From NCBI GenBank assembly GCA_031554275.1, contig JAVBKB010000201.1, forward strand, positions 1-23,499: a DNA stretch of 23,499 nt, read 5' to 3'. Source of the stretch: JAVBKB01 sp031554275 (GTDB taxonomy: Bacteria; Bacillota; Bacilli; JARBTR01). Made by a program: the position numbers and the translations under genes. Positions 8,456 through 14,820 of the stretch are shown here, piece after piece. A model generated the notes under the pieces. It saw only the letters and a list, made by a program, of their open reading frames with translations, was not told the origin of the DNA and did no database searches. How positions within the stretch are numbered: the first letter of the stretch is position 1; every line of letters begins with the position of its first letter.

Positions 8456-8574
8456 TCTTATTTACTCCATAATGTCATTCTTATTTATTTGTAATGACGC
8501 CTTATTCACTTGAATTATCGTTCTCTCTTACTCCTTATGGACGTACTTATTCAAGATTTGTCATTCTTATTTAC
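8445..8574 (-). repeat. Three copies of the rnhC start-codon region
   Basis: The first 11 coding bases of rnhC plus 10 bases upstream (8445-8465) recur exactly, 21 of 21, at 8554-8574. A third, shorter copy (15 bases) lies at 8473-8487. Each copy carries AATAAGAATGACA read on the minus strand. The two extra copies would start tiny frames, MTNLE-stop and MTLWSK-stop, ahead of rnhC. Only the true start has a clear GGAG at proper spacing. This looks like local duplication in the leader. Confidence 0.7.
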
Positions 8575-8602
8575 ACTGTATATTCCATTTGGTGAAACTT
8601 TT

Positions 8603-8615
8603 TGATATGATTATA
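8603..8615. promoter_or_regulatory. Overlapping divergent -10 elements for zapA and rnhC
   Basis: On the plus strand TGATATGAT (8603-8611) is an extended -10 (TGnTATGAT) placed 35 nt before zapA; the -35 is poor (TTCCAT at 17-bp spacing). On the minus strand TATAAT occupies 8615-8610. The two hexamers share two bases, so polymerase binding in the two directions would compete. Predicted from consensus only. Confidence 0.45.
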
Positions 8616-8645
8616 GAGTTAACAAATTTCGATGAGGTGGGCGTA

Positions 8646-8912
8646 ATGACAAACAATAAGAAAAATCGTATCACTGTCGAGATTTATGGTCAACAATATA
8701 CGATTATTGGATCTGAGCCAAGTGAACATATTCGTTTTATTGCACACGTTGTTAATGACAAAATGAAAGAAATTCATGCCACAAATCTTAGTTTGGACTC
8801 AACTAAGGTTGCCGTGTTAACTGCCGTTAATGCTACACATGAAAACATCAAAATGCAAGAAAGAATTACAGAGTTAGAGCATGAAATTGAATTTTTGAAA
8901 AGTAGAGGTTAA
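8646..8912 (+). CDS. zapA: Cell division protein ZapA
   Basis: Small FtsZ-binding protein that bundles FtsZ filaments and supports Z-ring assembly. At 88 aa it is the normal length for Firmicute ZapA (about 85). The N-terminal part (NRITVEIYGQQYTIIG, then HIRFIAHVVNDKM) is the typical globular domain; the C-terminal part (NATHENIKMQERITELEHE) is a coiled coil for dimer and tetramer formation. The frame is open upstream to 8589, but ATG 8646 is chosen because GAGGTGG (8634-8640) stands 5 nt before it and homologues begin there. cvpA starts 3 nt after its stop, so the two form one operon. Divergent rnhC is the standard neighbour. Confidence 0.92.
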   Translation: MTNNKKNRITVEIYGQQYTIIGSEPSEHIRFIAHVVNDKMKEIHATNLSLDSTKVAVLTAVNATHENIKMQERITELEHEIEFLKSRG

Positions 8913-8914
8913 AT

Positions 8915-9442
8915 ATGTTATCAATTATTTTAGTAATAATTATGGTTGTTGGATTTATTGTTGGATTTCGAAGAGGTTTGTTTTTGCAATTCATTCATAT
9001 GGTTGGGTTTATCATCGCATTTATTGTGGCAAGAGTATTCTACCAACCACTCAGTGAGAAAATCACGATGTGGATTCCTTTTCCAACAGGAAGCTCGCAT
9101 GCTACACTACAAATGTTATTTGATCGCCAAGAGGTAGAGGAAGCCTATTATCATGCATTGGCATTTGTAGCGATATTCATAGCTGTCAAGATTATTTTGC
9201 AAATCATTGTCTCCTTACTAGATTTCCTAGCTTCATTCCCACTGTTAAAGGGATTTAATCATATCCTTGGTGGCATACTAGGATTTGTTGAGTTTTACAC
9301 AATTTTGTTCTTTTTAGTCTCAATTGCTGCAATGATTCCTGTTGCAACAATTCAGAACTTTATACAGGGTTCATCTATTGCGAAGAAAATGATTACAGAC
9401 ACACCGTTTCTTAGTAATTTGATCCAATCATTGTGGTTCTGA
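8915..9442 (+). CDS. CvpA family membrane protein
   Basis: Integral membrane protein of the CvpA family (B. subtilis YshB position); the Gram-positive role is poorly defined. At 175 aa it has four hydrophobic segments at roughly residues 1-20, 24-44, 78-100 and 115-145, with a polar extracytoplasmic loop at about 45-75. The motif GFRRGLFLQFIHMVG near residue 17 is characteristic of the family. The ATG follows the zapA stop by 2 nt, with AGAGG overlapping the zapA end, so translation is probably coupled. In Bacillus and Listeria polX normally follows; here a terminator and then mutS2 follow. Confidence 0.88.
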   Translation: MLSIILVIIMVVGFIVGFRRGLFLQFIHMVGFIIAFIVARVFYQPLSEKITMWIPFPTGSSHATLQMLFDRQEVEEAYYHALAFVAIFIAVKIILQIIVSLLDFLASFPLLKGFNHILGGILGFVEFYTILFFLVSIAAMIPVATIQNFIQGSSIAKKMITDTPFLSNLIQSLWF

Positions 9443-9500
9443 TAATTACAGCTCCTTTATGAGGTGCTCGGGCTTCCTCTAGAAGCGAACATGAAAACAT

Positions 9501-9528
9501 CTCTGAATGCTACATTCGAGGGTTTTTT
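9501..9528 (+). terminator. Terminator between cvpA and mutS2
   Basis: Stem CTC(T)GAATG / CATTCGAG with a bulged T and 3-nt loop CTA runs into GGTTTTTT. A separate upstream hairpin GCTTC-CTCTA-GAAGC (9472-9486) has no U run. Together they could form an attenuator before mutS2, or simply end the zapA-cvpA transcript. No clear promoter is visible between here and mutS2. Confidence 0.6.
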
Positions 9529-9584
9529 CATATCGTTTCTAGGAAGTCCTTTATTTATTTAAAAAGAAAGGGTATTGAAGCATA

Positions 9585-11936
9585 ATGAATGCGAAAATAT
9601 TTCGTACACTAGAGTTTGATAAGGTCATAGAGCAGCTTGCAAAATATGCATCATCTAGTTTGGGTGCAGATAGATGCAAGCAATTAGTGCCAATGTCTGA
9701 TTTTGAATCAGTACTAACTGCCCAGCAGGAAACTGATGAAGCTGCAAAAATGTATCGATTGAAAGGACATGTACCTCTCGGGGGTATTTGTGATATCCGA
9801 GCACATCTAAAGCGATCAGAAATTGGTGGTATGCTAAACCCACATGAATTAATGGAAGTAGCAAATGTACTGCGTTCTGCAAGTAACTTGATCAAGTTTT
9901 TTGGTGGTTTTGAAGAAAATGAAGTGGAATTACCCATTTTGTTAGCTTATAAAAATTGTCTCGAAGTACCAAAAACTTTAGTCAATTCGTTAATAACTGC
10001 GATCGGTGAGAATGGTGAAGTACTGGATTCAGCCAGTGAAACATTACGTCAGCTACGTCATAAATTGCAATCTGATGAGGTTCGGGTTCGTGAGAAGCTA
10101 GATAGTATGCTTAGATCGTCTAGTGTGCAGAAAATGCTCTCGGATGCGATCGTGACGATCCGAAATGATCGTCTAGTGATTCCAGTTAAGCAGGAATACC
10201 GGGCTCGATTTGGCGGTAATATACATGATCAATCTGCGTCAGGGCAGACCTTGTTTATTGAACCGCAAGCAATTTTACAATTGAATAATGCATTACAAGA
10301 AGTTCGAATCAAAATCCAAGCCGAAATTGAAAAGATTCTCTACCAATTATCAGCTTTAGTTGCTGAGCATAAGGAAATCTTGCAATTGAATGTCGAAATG
10401 CTTGGGAAAATAGATTTTGCGTGTGCAAAAGCAAAGCTTGGCAAAGCGATTAAGGGTTCAATGCCGAAAATGAATGATCAAGGGATCATTCGATTGAAGA
10501 AAGCCAGACATCCTTTCATTGCAGAGTCAGAAGTAGTAGCCAACGATTTTGTCATCGGGGAGAACTATACAACAATTGTGATTACTGGTCCGAATACTGG
10601 TGGGAAAACGGTTGCCTTGAAAACGGTTGGCTTGTGCACTCTAATGGCGATGGCGGGGTTACAAATTCCTGCTATGGATGAATCAGAGGTTGCAGTCTTT
10701 GATCATGTATTTGCTGATATTGGTGATGAGCAATCTATTGAGCAGAGCTTAAGTACTTTCTCCTCACATATGGTGAATATTATTGGTATTCTCGATCAAT
10801 TAGATCATAAATCATTGGTGCTATATGATGAATTAGGTGCTGGAACTGACCCTGGTGAGGGTGCTGCACTGGCTATTGCCATCCTAGATGAATCGACTAA
10901 CAGAGGGGCAAGAGTAATTGCAACAACACATTATCCTGAGCTTAAAGCTTATGGGTATAATCGAGAAAATGTGATGAATGCCAGCGTCGAATTTAATGTA
11001 GAGACACTTAGCCCCACTTTCAAACTGTTAATTGGTGTCCCAGGCAAGAGTAATGCCTTTGAAATATCCCGTAAATTGGGGTTGAGTGAGCGACTTATTG
11101 AAAATGCCAAGCGAATGATTGGGACGGACACTAACACCGTTGAGAATATGATTGTTGCACTTGAAAAGGCACGTAAACAGGCAGAAGCTGAAGAGTTGGA
11201 AGCAAATCGATATCTACTCGATGCTGAGAAGCTTAAAGCGGATTTGCAGCTTGAATTAACCAAGTACTATGATCAAAAAGAAAAATATTTTGAAACAGCA
11301 AAGACAGAAGCAACAAACATTGTTGAAAAGGCAAAACGTGAAACAGATGAGATCATTAAAGAATTACGCAAATCACAATTGCAGCAAGCAACTGCAACTG
11401 CAACAGAGCAGGAAATTAGTCAAGCAAGAAAGAAATTAGAGGCAGCGAAACCGAATCCGCTACCAAGTGTACCAAAACCTCAGAAAAAGAAACAAAAGAT
11501 ACTTATTGGCGATGATGTAAGAGTGATTTCGCTCAATCAGAAGGGGATTATTTTGGAGCAAGCTTCGGAAGATGAGTGGCTTGTACAGCTAGGGATCATG
11601 AAAATGAAGGTTGCAGAAAAGGATATTGAAAAGCTACAAGCTGCGAAGAAGGTTGAGTTTCGCCATGTTACAACGGTAAAGGGAAAGGATGCTCCTGTTA
11701 CCTTCGAGTTAGATTTGCGCGGAGAACGATACGAAGATGCGCTCATACGAGTTGAAAAGTTTCTCGATGATGCACTGCTAGCGAATTATCCGAGGATTTC
11801 GATCATTCATGGTCATGGCACTGGTGTACTTCGACAAGGTGTGCGCAAGTATTTACAGAAACACCGTGCTGTCAAAAATATTCGTTTTGGCGGTCAAGGC
11901 GAGGGTGGAATGGGTGTTACAATCGTTGAACTTTGA
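9585..11936 (+). CDS. mutS2: MutS2 family ATPase / Smr endonuclease
   Basis: MutS paralogue without the mismatch-binding domain. Related proteins suppress homologous recombination or, in B. subtilis, rescue collided ribosomes; which role applies here cannot be told. At 783 aa it nearly equals B. subtilis MutS2 (785). The core and clamp regions occupy 1-320. Walker A GPNTGGKT is at 335-342 and Walker B LVLYDE ends at Asp415-Glu416, followed by GAGTDPGEG. A long charged coiled coil spans about 510-640, with a KOW-like basic segment near 645-690. The C-terminal Smr domain has LDLRG (709-713) and HGHGTGVLRQG. The ATG has GAAAGGG at a long 12-nt spacing, suggesting modest translation. The 3' end is duplicated as tandem repeats. 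Confidence 0.95.
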   Translation: MNAKIFRTLEFDKVIEQLAKYASSSLGADRCKQLVPMSDFESVLTAQQETDEAAKMYRLKGHVPLGGICDIRAHLKRSEIGGMLNPHELMEVANVLRSASNLIKFFGGFEENEVELPILLAYKNCLEVPKTLVNSLITAIGENGEVLDSASETLRQLRHKLQSDEVRVREKLDSMLRSSSVQKMLSDAIVTIRNDRLVIPVKQEYRARFGGNIHDQSASGQTLFIEPQAILQLNNALQEVRIKIQAEIEKILYQLSALVAEHKEILQLNVEMLGKIDFACAKAKLGKAIKGSMPKMNDQGIIRLKKARHPFIAESEVVANDFVIGENYTTIVITGPNTGGKTVALKTVGLCTLMAMAGLQIPAMDESEVAVFDHVFADIGDEQSIEQSLSTFSSHMVNIIGILDQLDHKSLVLYDELGAGTDPGEGAALAIAILDESTNRGARVIATTHYPELKAYGYNRENVMNASVEFNVETLSPTFKLLIGVPGKSNAFEISRKLGLSERLIENAKRMIGTDTNTVENMIVALEKARKQAEAEELEANRYLLDAEKLKADLQLELTKYYDQKEKYFETAKTEATNIVEKAKRETDEIIKELRKSQLQQATATATEQEISQARKKLEAAKPNPLPSVPKPQKKKQKILIGDDVRVISLNQKGIILEQASEDEWLVQLGIMKMKVAEKDIEKLQAAKKVEFRHVTTVKGKDAPVTFELDLRGERYEDALIRVEKFLDDALLANYPRISIIHGHGTGVLRQGVRKYLQKHRAVKNIRFGGQGEGGMGVTIVEL

Positions 11937-12011
11937 TAAATTCAAGAGCTTTGATGAATTATTTCAAGAGCTTTGATAGTTTATTTCAAGAAATCTCAAT
12001 AAATTTTTCAA
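11928..12011 (+). repeat. 22-nt tandem repeat covering the mutS2 stop codon
   Basis: Four degenerate units: 11928-11945 (18 nt, includes the mutS2 stop), 11946-11967, 11968-11989 and 11990-12011. The core is GA(A/G)CTTTGAT followed by an AT-rich spacer and TTCAA. Units 2 and 3 share a 15-base identical core (TTCAAGAGCTTTGAT at 11941-11955 and 11963-11977). Unit 4 has drifted. Every copy of the core carries TGA, so the repeats add extra stops. Confidence 0.75.
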
Positions 12012-12074
12012 AAACACTTTGGCAATAGTGTACCGAGCACAAAGTCCATATTTGTAGAATGGTGAAGAATTATT

Positions 12075-12083
12075 TGTTATGAT
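12075..12083 (+). promoter_or_regulatory. Extended -10 promoter for the 27-codon membrane peptide
   Basis: TGTTATGAT (12075-12083) fits TGn plus TATGAT, 41 nt before the ATG at 12124. The -35 region at 17-bp spacing (TAGAAT) is weak, as is common with extended -10 elements. Confidence 0.45.
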
Positions 12084-12123
12084 GAAAAAGAATAGCAAAA
12101 TCTCTTTAAATGGAGGTTTCATC

Positions 12124-12207
12124 ATGGAAAAACTTGCAAAATGGCTGTTTGTCTTGTGTGGAATTTTTCTTGTGGCTGGTATCATCTATTGGATGACTTG
12201 CGGCTGA
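12124..12207 (+). CDS. 27-residue single-pass membrane peptide
   Basis: A short gene with strong signals: GGAGG (12112-12116) 7 nt before an ATG, and its own extended -10. The product starts MEKLAKWLFVLCG, continues with a hydrophobic run FLVAGIIYWM and ends TCG. It is one transmembrane helix with a positive N-terminus, probably N-in, and two cysteines at the two ends of the helix. I do not recognise the family. Small peptides of this kind often act as subunits or regulators of membrane complexes, but nothing here says which. It lies alone between the mutS2 repeats and a nested inverted repeat. The match between ribosome site, start codon and a clean membrane helix makes chance unlikely. Confidence 0.65.
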   Translation: MEKLAKWLFVLCGIFLVAGIIYWMTCG

Positions 12208-12218
12208 AGCGGCTGATT

Positions 12219-12325
12219 ATCCAGGAGGTTCCTGGATTCGCACATGAAATAGTTTAGAAGGGATAATCCTGATTTTAGTGATAGTAGCCGATCAAAGGCT
12301 GCTGATTAAATTAGAATCAGGATTA
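12219..12325. repeat. Nested inverted repeats between the membrane peptide gene and ylaL
   Basis: Two structures lie side by side. A perfect 8-bp hairpin ATCCAGGA-GGT-TCCTGGAT spans 12219-12237. A long imperfect inverted repeat has outer arms 12264-12278 and 12311-12325 (13 of 15 match, TAATCCTGATT core) enclosing an inner stem AGTAGCC/GGCTGCT with one G-U pair. In addition GATTATCC (12215-12222) can pair with GGATAATC (12261-12268), an alternative to the outer stem. Neither side has a U run, so these are not ordinary terminators. Candidates: leader RNA, processed 3' end, or small repeat element. Confidence 0.6.
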
Positions 12326-12352
12326 ACTAAACCCTTATCGAAAAAAACAAAT

Positions 12353-12382
12353 CTGATATTCATTCAACATTTTGAATATAAT
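12353..12382 (+). promoter_or_regulatory. Sigma-A-like promoter for ylaL-ylaN
   Basis: Perfect -10 TATAAT (12377-12382) with a CTGATA -35 (12353-12358, 4 of 6) at 18-bp spacing, about 30 nt before the chosen ylaL start. Its position argues that ylaL begins near 12413 and not at upstream in-frame codons. Confidence 0.5.
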
Positions 12383-12412
12383 GAAGGAAAAACACTTAGA
12401 GAAGCTGGTGAT

Positions 12413-12874
12413 ATGATGCCAAATAAAGTTGAGAATGTACTGATCCCATCCTTATTTCAAACTTTGCAAACTCCAAGTTTTGTGACGATTAGTACAGTTG
12501 ATTTTGAAACTGGTGGTCCAAATGTTACTGCAATCAGCTGGATTTTGGCTAAATCTGATCAATTGCTCCTTTTTGCCATTGATAATAGATCAAGAATCAT
12601 GAATAATATGAAGAGTAACAATCAACTTGTTGTCACATTGTTTGCTGAGGAATCAGTTTATGCTATAACAGGTACAGCGACAGTGCTCACAAATAAATTA
12701 AATGATGTCCCATTAAAACTTGCATTACTGCAAATTGATATTCAAGAGGTGCGGGATGTAATGTTTTATGGATCAAAGATTGTTAGTCAACCAAGTTATG
12801 ATAGAATATATGATAAGAAGTCAGCAGATAAATTGGATCAACAAGTGATTTCAGCTATCTGGAATTTCAAGTGA
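12413..12874 (+). CDS. ylaL: Pyridoxamine 5'-phosphate oxidase-like (FMN-binding split barrel) protein, YlaL-like
   Basis: A 153-aa member of the PNPOx-like fold; function unknown in Bacillus. The segment TPSFVTISTVDFETGGPNVT followed by SWILAKSDQLLLFAIDNRSR and NNMKSNNQLVVTLF has the strand order of flavin-binding split barrels, where R and N residues contact FMN phosphate. The frame stays open upstream to a GTG at 12278, but that extension lies in the inverted repeat and promoter and does not look like protein. ATG 12413 (or 12416) is chosen, with GGTG a few bases before it. ylaN follows after 19 nt. The YlaL assignment rests on position next to ylaN-ftsW-pycA as in B. subtilis, plus fold. 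The ylaM glutaminase gene found between them in B. subtilis is absent. Confidence 0.75.
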   Translation: MMPNKVENVLIPSLFQTLQTPSFVTISTVDFETGGPNVTAISWILAKSDQLLLFAIDNRSRIMNNMKSNNQLVVTLFAEESVYAITGTATVLTNKLNDVPLKLALLQIDIQEVRDVMFYGSKIVSQPSYDRIYDKKSADKLDQQVISAIWNFK

Positions 12875-12893
12875 TAAGAAGGAGTTTTTCATC

Positions 12894-13190
12894 GTGGCAA
12901 TTGAAGTATCAAAGGCAATGAAGGAAAAGGCACATGCCCAAATCAAAGCAGATGCAGATAAAATCTATCAACTTATTCTGGTTCAATTAGAACATTTGAC
13001 ATTACCACAGTGTCCTTTCTACGAGGATGTTTTAGATACGCAAGTGTATGGTCTTTCAAAAGAGATCGAGTTCGCTGTTGCAATGGAGTTAATTGAGGAA
13101 CAAGAAGGTAAAGAGATTGTTGATTTCTTAGAGCAAGAGCTATCGACATTGTTTGAACAATCCTTGGAGCCACCCAACACGACTCAATGA
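12894..13190 (+). CDS. ylaN: YlaN family (DUF1507) protein, Fur-associated iron response factor
   Basis: A 98-aa all-helical protein; family members are 90-95 aa. The segment LEHLTLPQCPFYEDVLDTQVYGLSKEIEFAVAMELIEEQEGKEI matches the family's conserved core. In Staphylococcus aureus and B. subtilis, YlaN has been reported to bind iron and the Fur repressor and to relieve Fur repression in iron-poor conditions; I infer the same role. The start is GTG with AAGGAG upstream, 19 nt after the ylaL stop, so the pair is probably one operon. An intrinsic terminator follows and separates it from ftsW. Confidence 0.88.
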   Translation: MAIEVSKAMKEKAHAQIKADADKIYQLILVQLEHLTLPQCPFYEDVLDTQVYGLSKEIEFAVAMELIEEQEGKEIVDFLEQELSTLFEQSLEPPNTTQ

Positions 13191-13523
13191 TGTACGGCTT
13201 TTTCAAAATGACTCATCATACTCAGATTTCTTTTGTGCTGTGAAAAAGCGCCGAATGAAATTTGAGTTTTTTTATACTGAAATGGTTGTCGATATGATAA
13301 GATAATTTAATCTAAGTACTGACCTGATTTTCGAAAAGAACGGTAAATGGATTGGTGAAAACACCAATTTAACAGTGTCAATGTTTCTTTTACATATTCC
13401 AGATAAGTTTCAAAGCAATTTGCATATCGAACTTTTTTTGAGAATGAGGATGCGCTGAAACTTTTTTTGTTACCAAACAGAATAGTCATTTTGAATATCA
13501 ATTTTTTAAAAAGGAAGAGCTAA
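13191..13523. other. 333-nt intergenic region before ftsW
   Basis: Contains the ylaN terminator (separate entry), then an AT-rich stretch with several weak -10-like hexamers (TATGAT 13293-13298, GATAAT 13301-13306) but no well-spaced -35. A small hairpin ATTGGTG-AAAA-CACCAAT (13351-13368) has almost no U run. Two short tracts, AACTTTTTTTG and AAACTTTTTTTG, repeat near 13431 and 13459. No gene seen. Confidence 0.5.
13221..13273 (+). terminator. Terminator after ylaN, with a competing upstream arm
   Basis: CTCAGATTTC (13221-13230) pairs with GAAATTTGAG (13257-13266), 10 bp including one G-U, then TTTTTTT. The 26-nt loop contains TGAAAAAGCGCCG (13241-13253), which can instead pair with CGGCTTTTTCA (13195-13205) just after the ylaN stop. 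The two pairings cannot easily coexist. Confidence 0.7.
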
Positions 13524-14693
13524 ATGAATTTAAGATGGAAGTCATTTGACGTAACACTAATTGTTGTACCCATAGTACTTAGCATATTTGGACTGGTCAT
13601 GGTGTATAGTGCGAGTATCTATTCAGCAACTGAAAGACACGAAGTGGAAAGTGAGCACTTCTTTATGAAGCAATTATTAGCGCTTTCAGTGAGTCTTGTT
13701 GTGTTCTTCATCGTGATGAATTTTAATTATAAAGTGCTCAAGTCAAGCTTTTTTCAAATTCCAATGGTTATTGGGGCAATCACAATCTTATTGGTTGTCG
13801 ATCAATTTGGTGCTGTAAAGGGTGGAGCGAGAAGTTGGTTTGACTTTGGACCAATCAATTTCCAACCTGCAGAATTTTGTAAAATTATTATTATTCTCTA
13901 TTTGGCTTCGGTCTTTCATAAAAAGCAGAAACGAATTAATGATTTGGGCAAATCTTTAATGCCTCCGGTCTTTATCCTACTTACAATTGCTTTCCTGATT
14001 ATCCTACAGCCTGATTATGGGACGGCAGCGATTATCCTGGCGATTGGTTTCTTTATCATCATTTGTTCTGGAATGAATTGGTTCAAAATATCCATCATTC
14101 TAGCGACCTGCGTCTTGCTAGTTGGATTGGTGATTGGTGCAATTATCAAGTACCCTGAGAAAATCCATTTTTCTGAAGAAAAGCAGAAGCGGATCACCGG
14201 ATACTTACATCCCTTTGAAAATGAACGTGATGATGGATTTCAGCTGATTGGTTCTCTGTATGCAATTGGTTCTGGAGGAATGACAGGAGTTGGCTTTGGA
14301 GAAAGTGTTCAAAAGCTAGGTTACCTGCCTGAAGCACATACGGATGCTATTATCGCTATCATCGGTGAAGAATTTGGCTTTGTTGGAGTTGCTTTTGTAA
14401 TCCTTTGTTTAGCTACAATTGTAATCAAGGGTATACTCATTGCGATAAGGTGTAGGGACCCATTCGGTAGTATGATTGCTGTCGGAGTTTCCTCGATGAT
14501 TGGAATTCAGGCATTTATCAACCTTGGAGGAATGTCAGGCCTCATTCCGATAACTGGCGTGACGTTGTCATTTGTGAGTTATGGTGGAACGTCTTTATTG
14601 CTTACCTTTGTTTCAATAGGATTATTGGTCAATGTATCGATGCAAAGCGATCGAAAAAGATTACTATCACTTCAAAGATCAAAAAAAATATAA
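13524..14693 (+). CDS. ftsW: Peptidoglycan glycosyltransferase FtsW (SEDS family)
   Basis: Polytopic SEDS protein that polymerises lipid II at the division site with a partner class B PBP. At 389 aa it is close to B. subtilis FtsW (403), with about ten transmembrane segments starting at residue 10 (LIVVPIVLSIFGLVMVYSAS). Family motifs: GGARSWFDFG and QPAEFCKI in the first half, then SVQKLGYLPEAHTDAIIAII with Asp274, the conserved catalytic aspartate of SEDS enzymes, and SYGGTSLL near the end. ATG start with AAGGAAGAG just upstream. RodA and SpoVE are close relatives; the ylaN-ftsW-pycA context favours FtsW. A strong terminator follows before pycA. Confidence 0.92.
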   Translation: MNLRWKSFDVTLIVVPIVLSIFGLVMVYSASIYSATERHEVESEHFFMKQLLALSVSLVVFFIVMNFNYKVLKSSFFQIPMVIGAITILLVVDQFGAVKGGARSWFDFGPINFQPAEFCKIIIILYLASVFHKKQKRINDLGKSLMPPVFILLTIAFLIILQPDYGTAAIILAIGFFIIICSGMNWFKISIILATCVLLVGLVIGAIIKYPEKIHFSEEKQKRITGYLHPFENERDDGFQLIGSLYAIGSGGMTGVGFGESVQKLGYLPEAHTDAIIAIIGEEFGFVGVAFVILCLATIVIKGILIAIRCRDPFGSMIAVGVSSMIGIQAFINLGGMSGLIPITGVTLSFVSYGGTSLLLTFVSIGLLVNVSMQSDRKRLLSLQRSKKI

Positions 14694-14707
14694 TAAATTT
14701 TTATGAC

Positions 14708-14744
14708 AAATCTGAACTTTATTTCGCAAGTTCGGATTTTTTTT
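14708..14744 (+). terminator. Terminator after ftsW
   Basis: A 12-bp stem AAATCTGAACTT (14708-14719) / AAGTTCGGATTT (14728-14739) with one G-U pair, loop of 8, then TTTTT. Strong intrinsic terminator 14 nt after the ftsW stop. Confidence 0.85.
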
Positions 14745-14820
14745 GTATAATAAAAGTAGTATGTAATAAATCGATGATTAAGCCATACTAATTTAACTAT
14801 AAAGGGGATAATGTTAACGG

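Noticed and set aside
12278..12412. Upstream GTG extension of the ylaL frame by 45 codons
   Set aside because: It begins inside the arm of an inverted repeat, spans a perfect TATAAT promoter, has no ribosome site, and adds sequence not seen in the fold.
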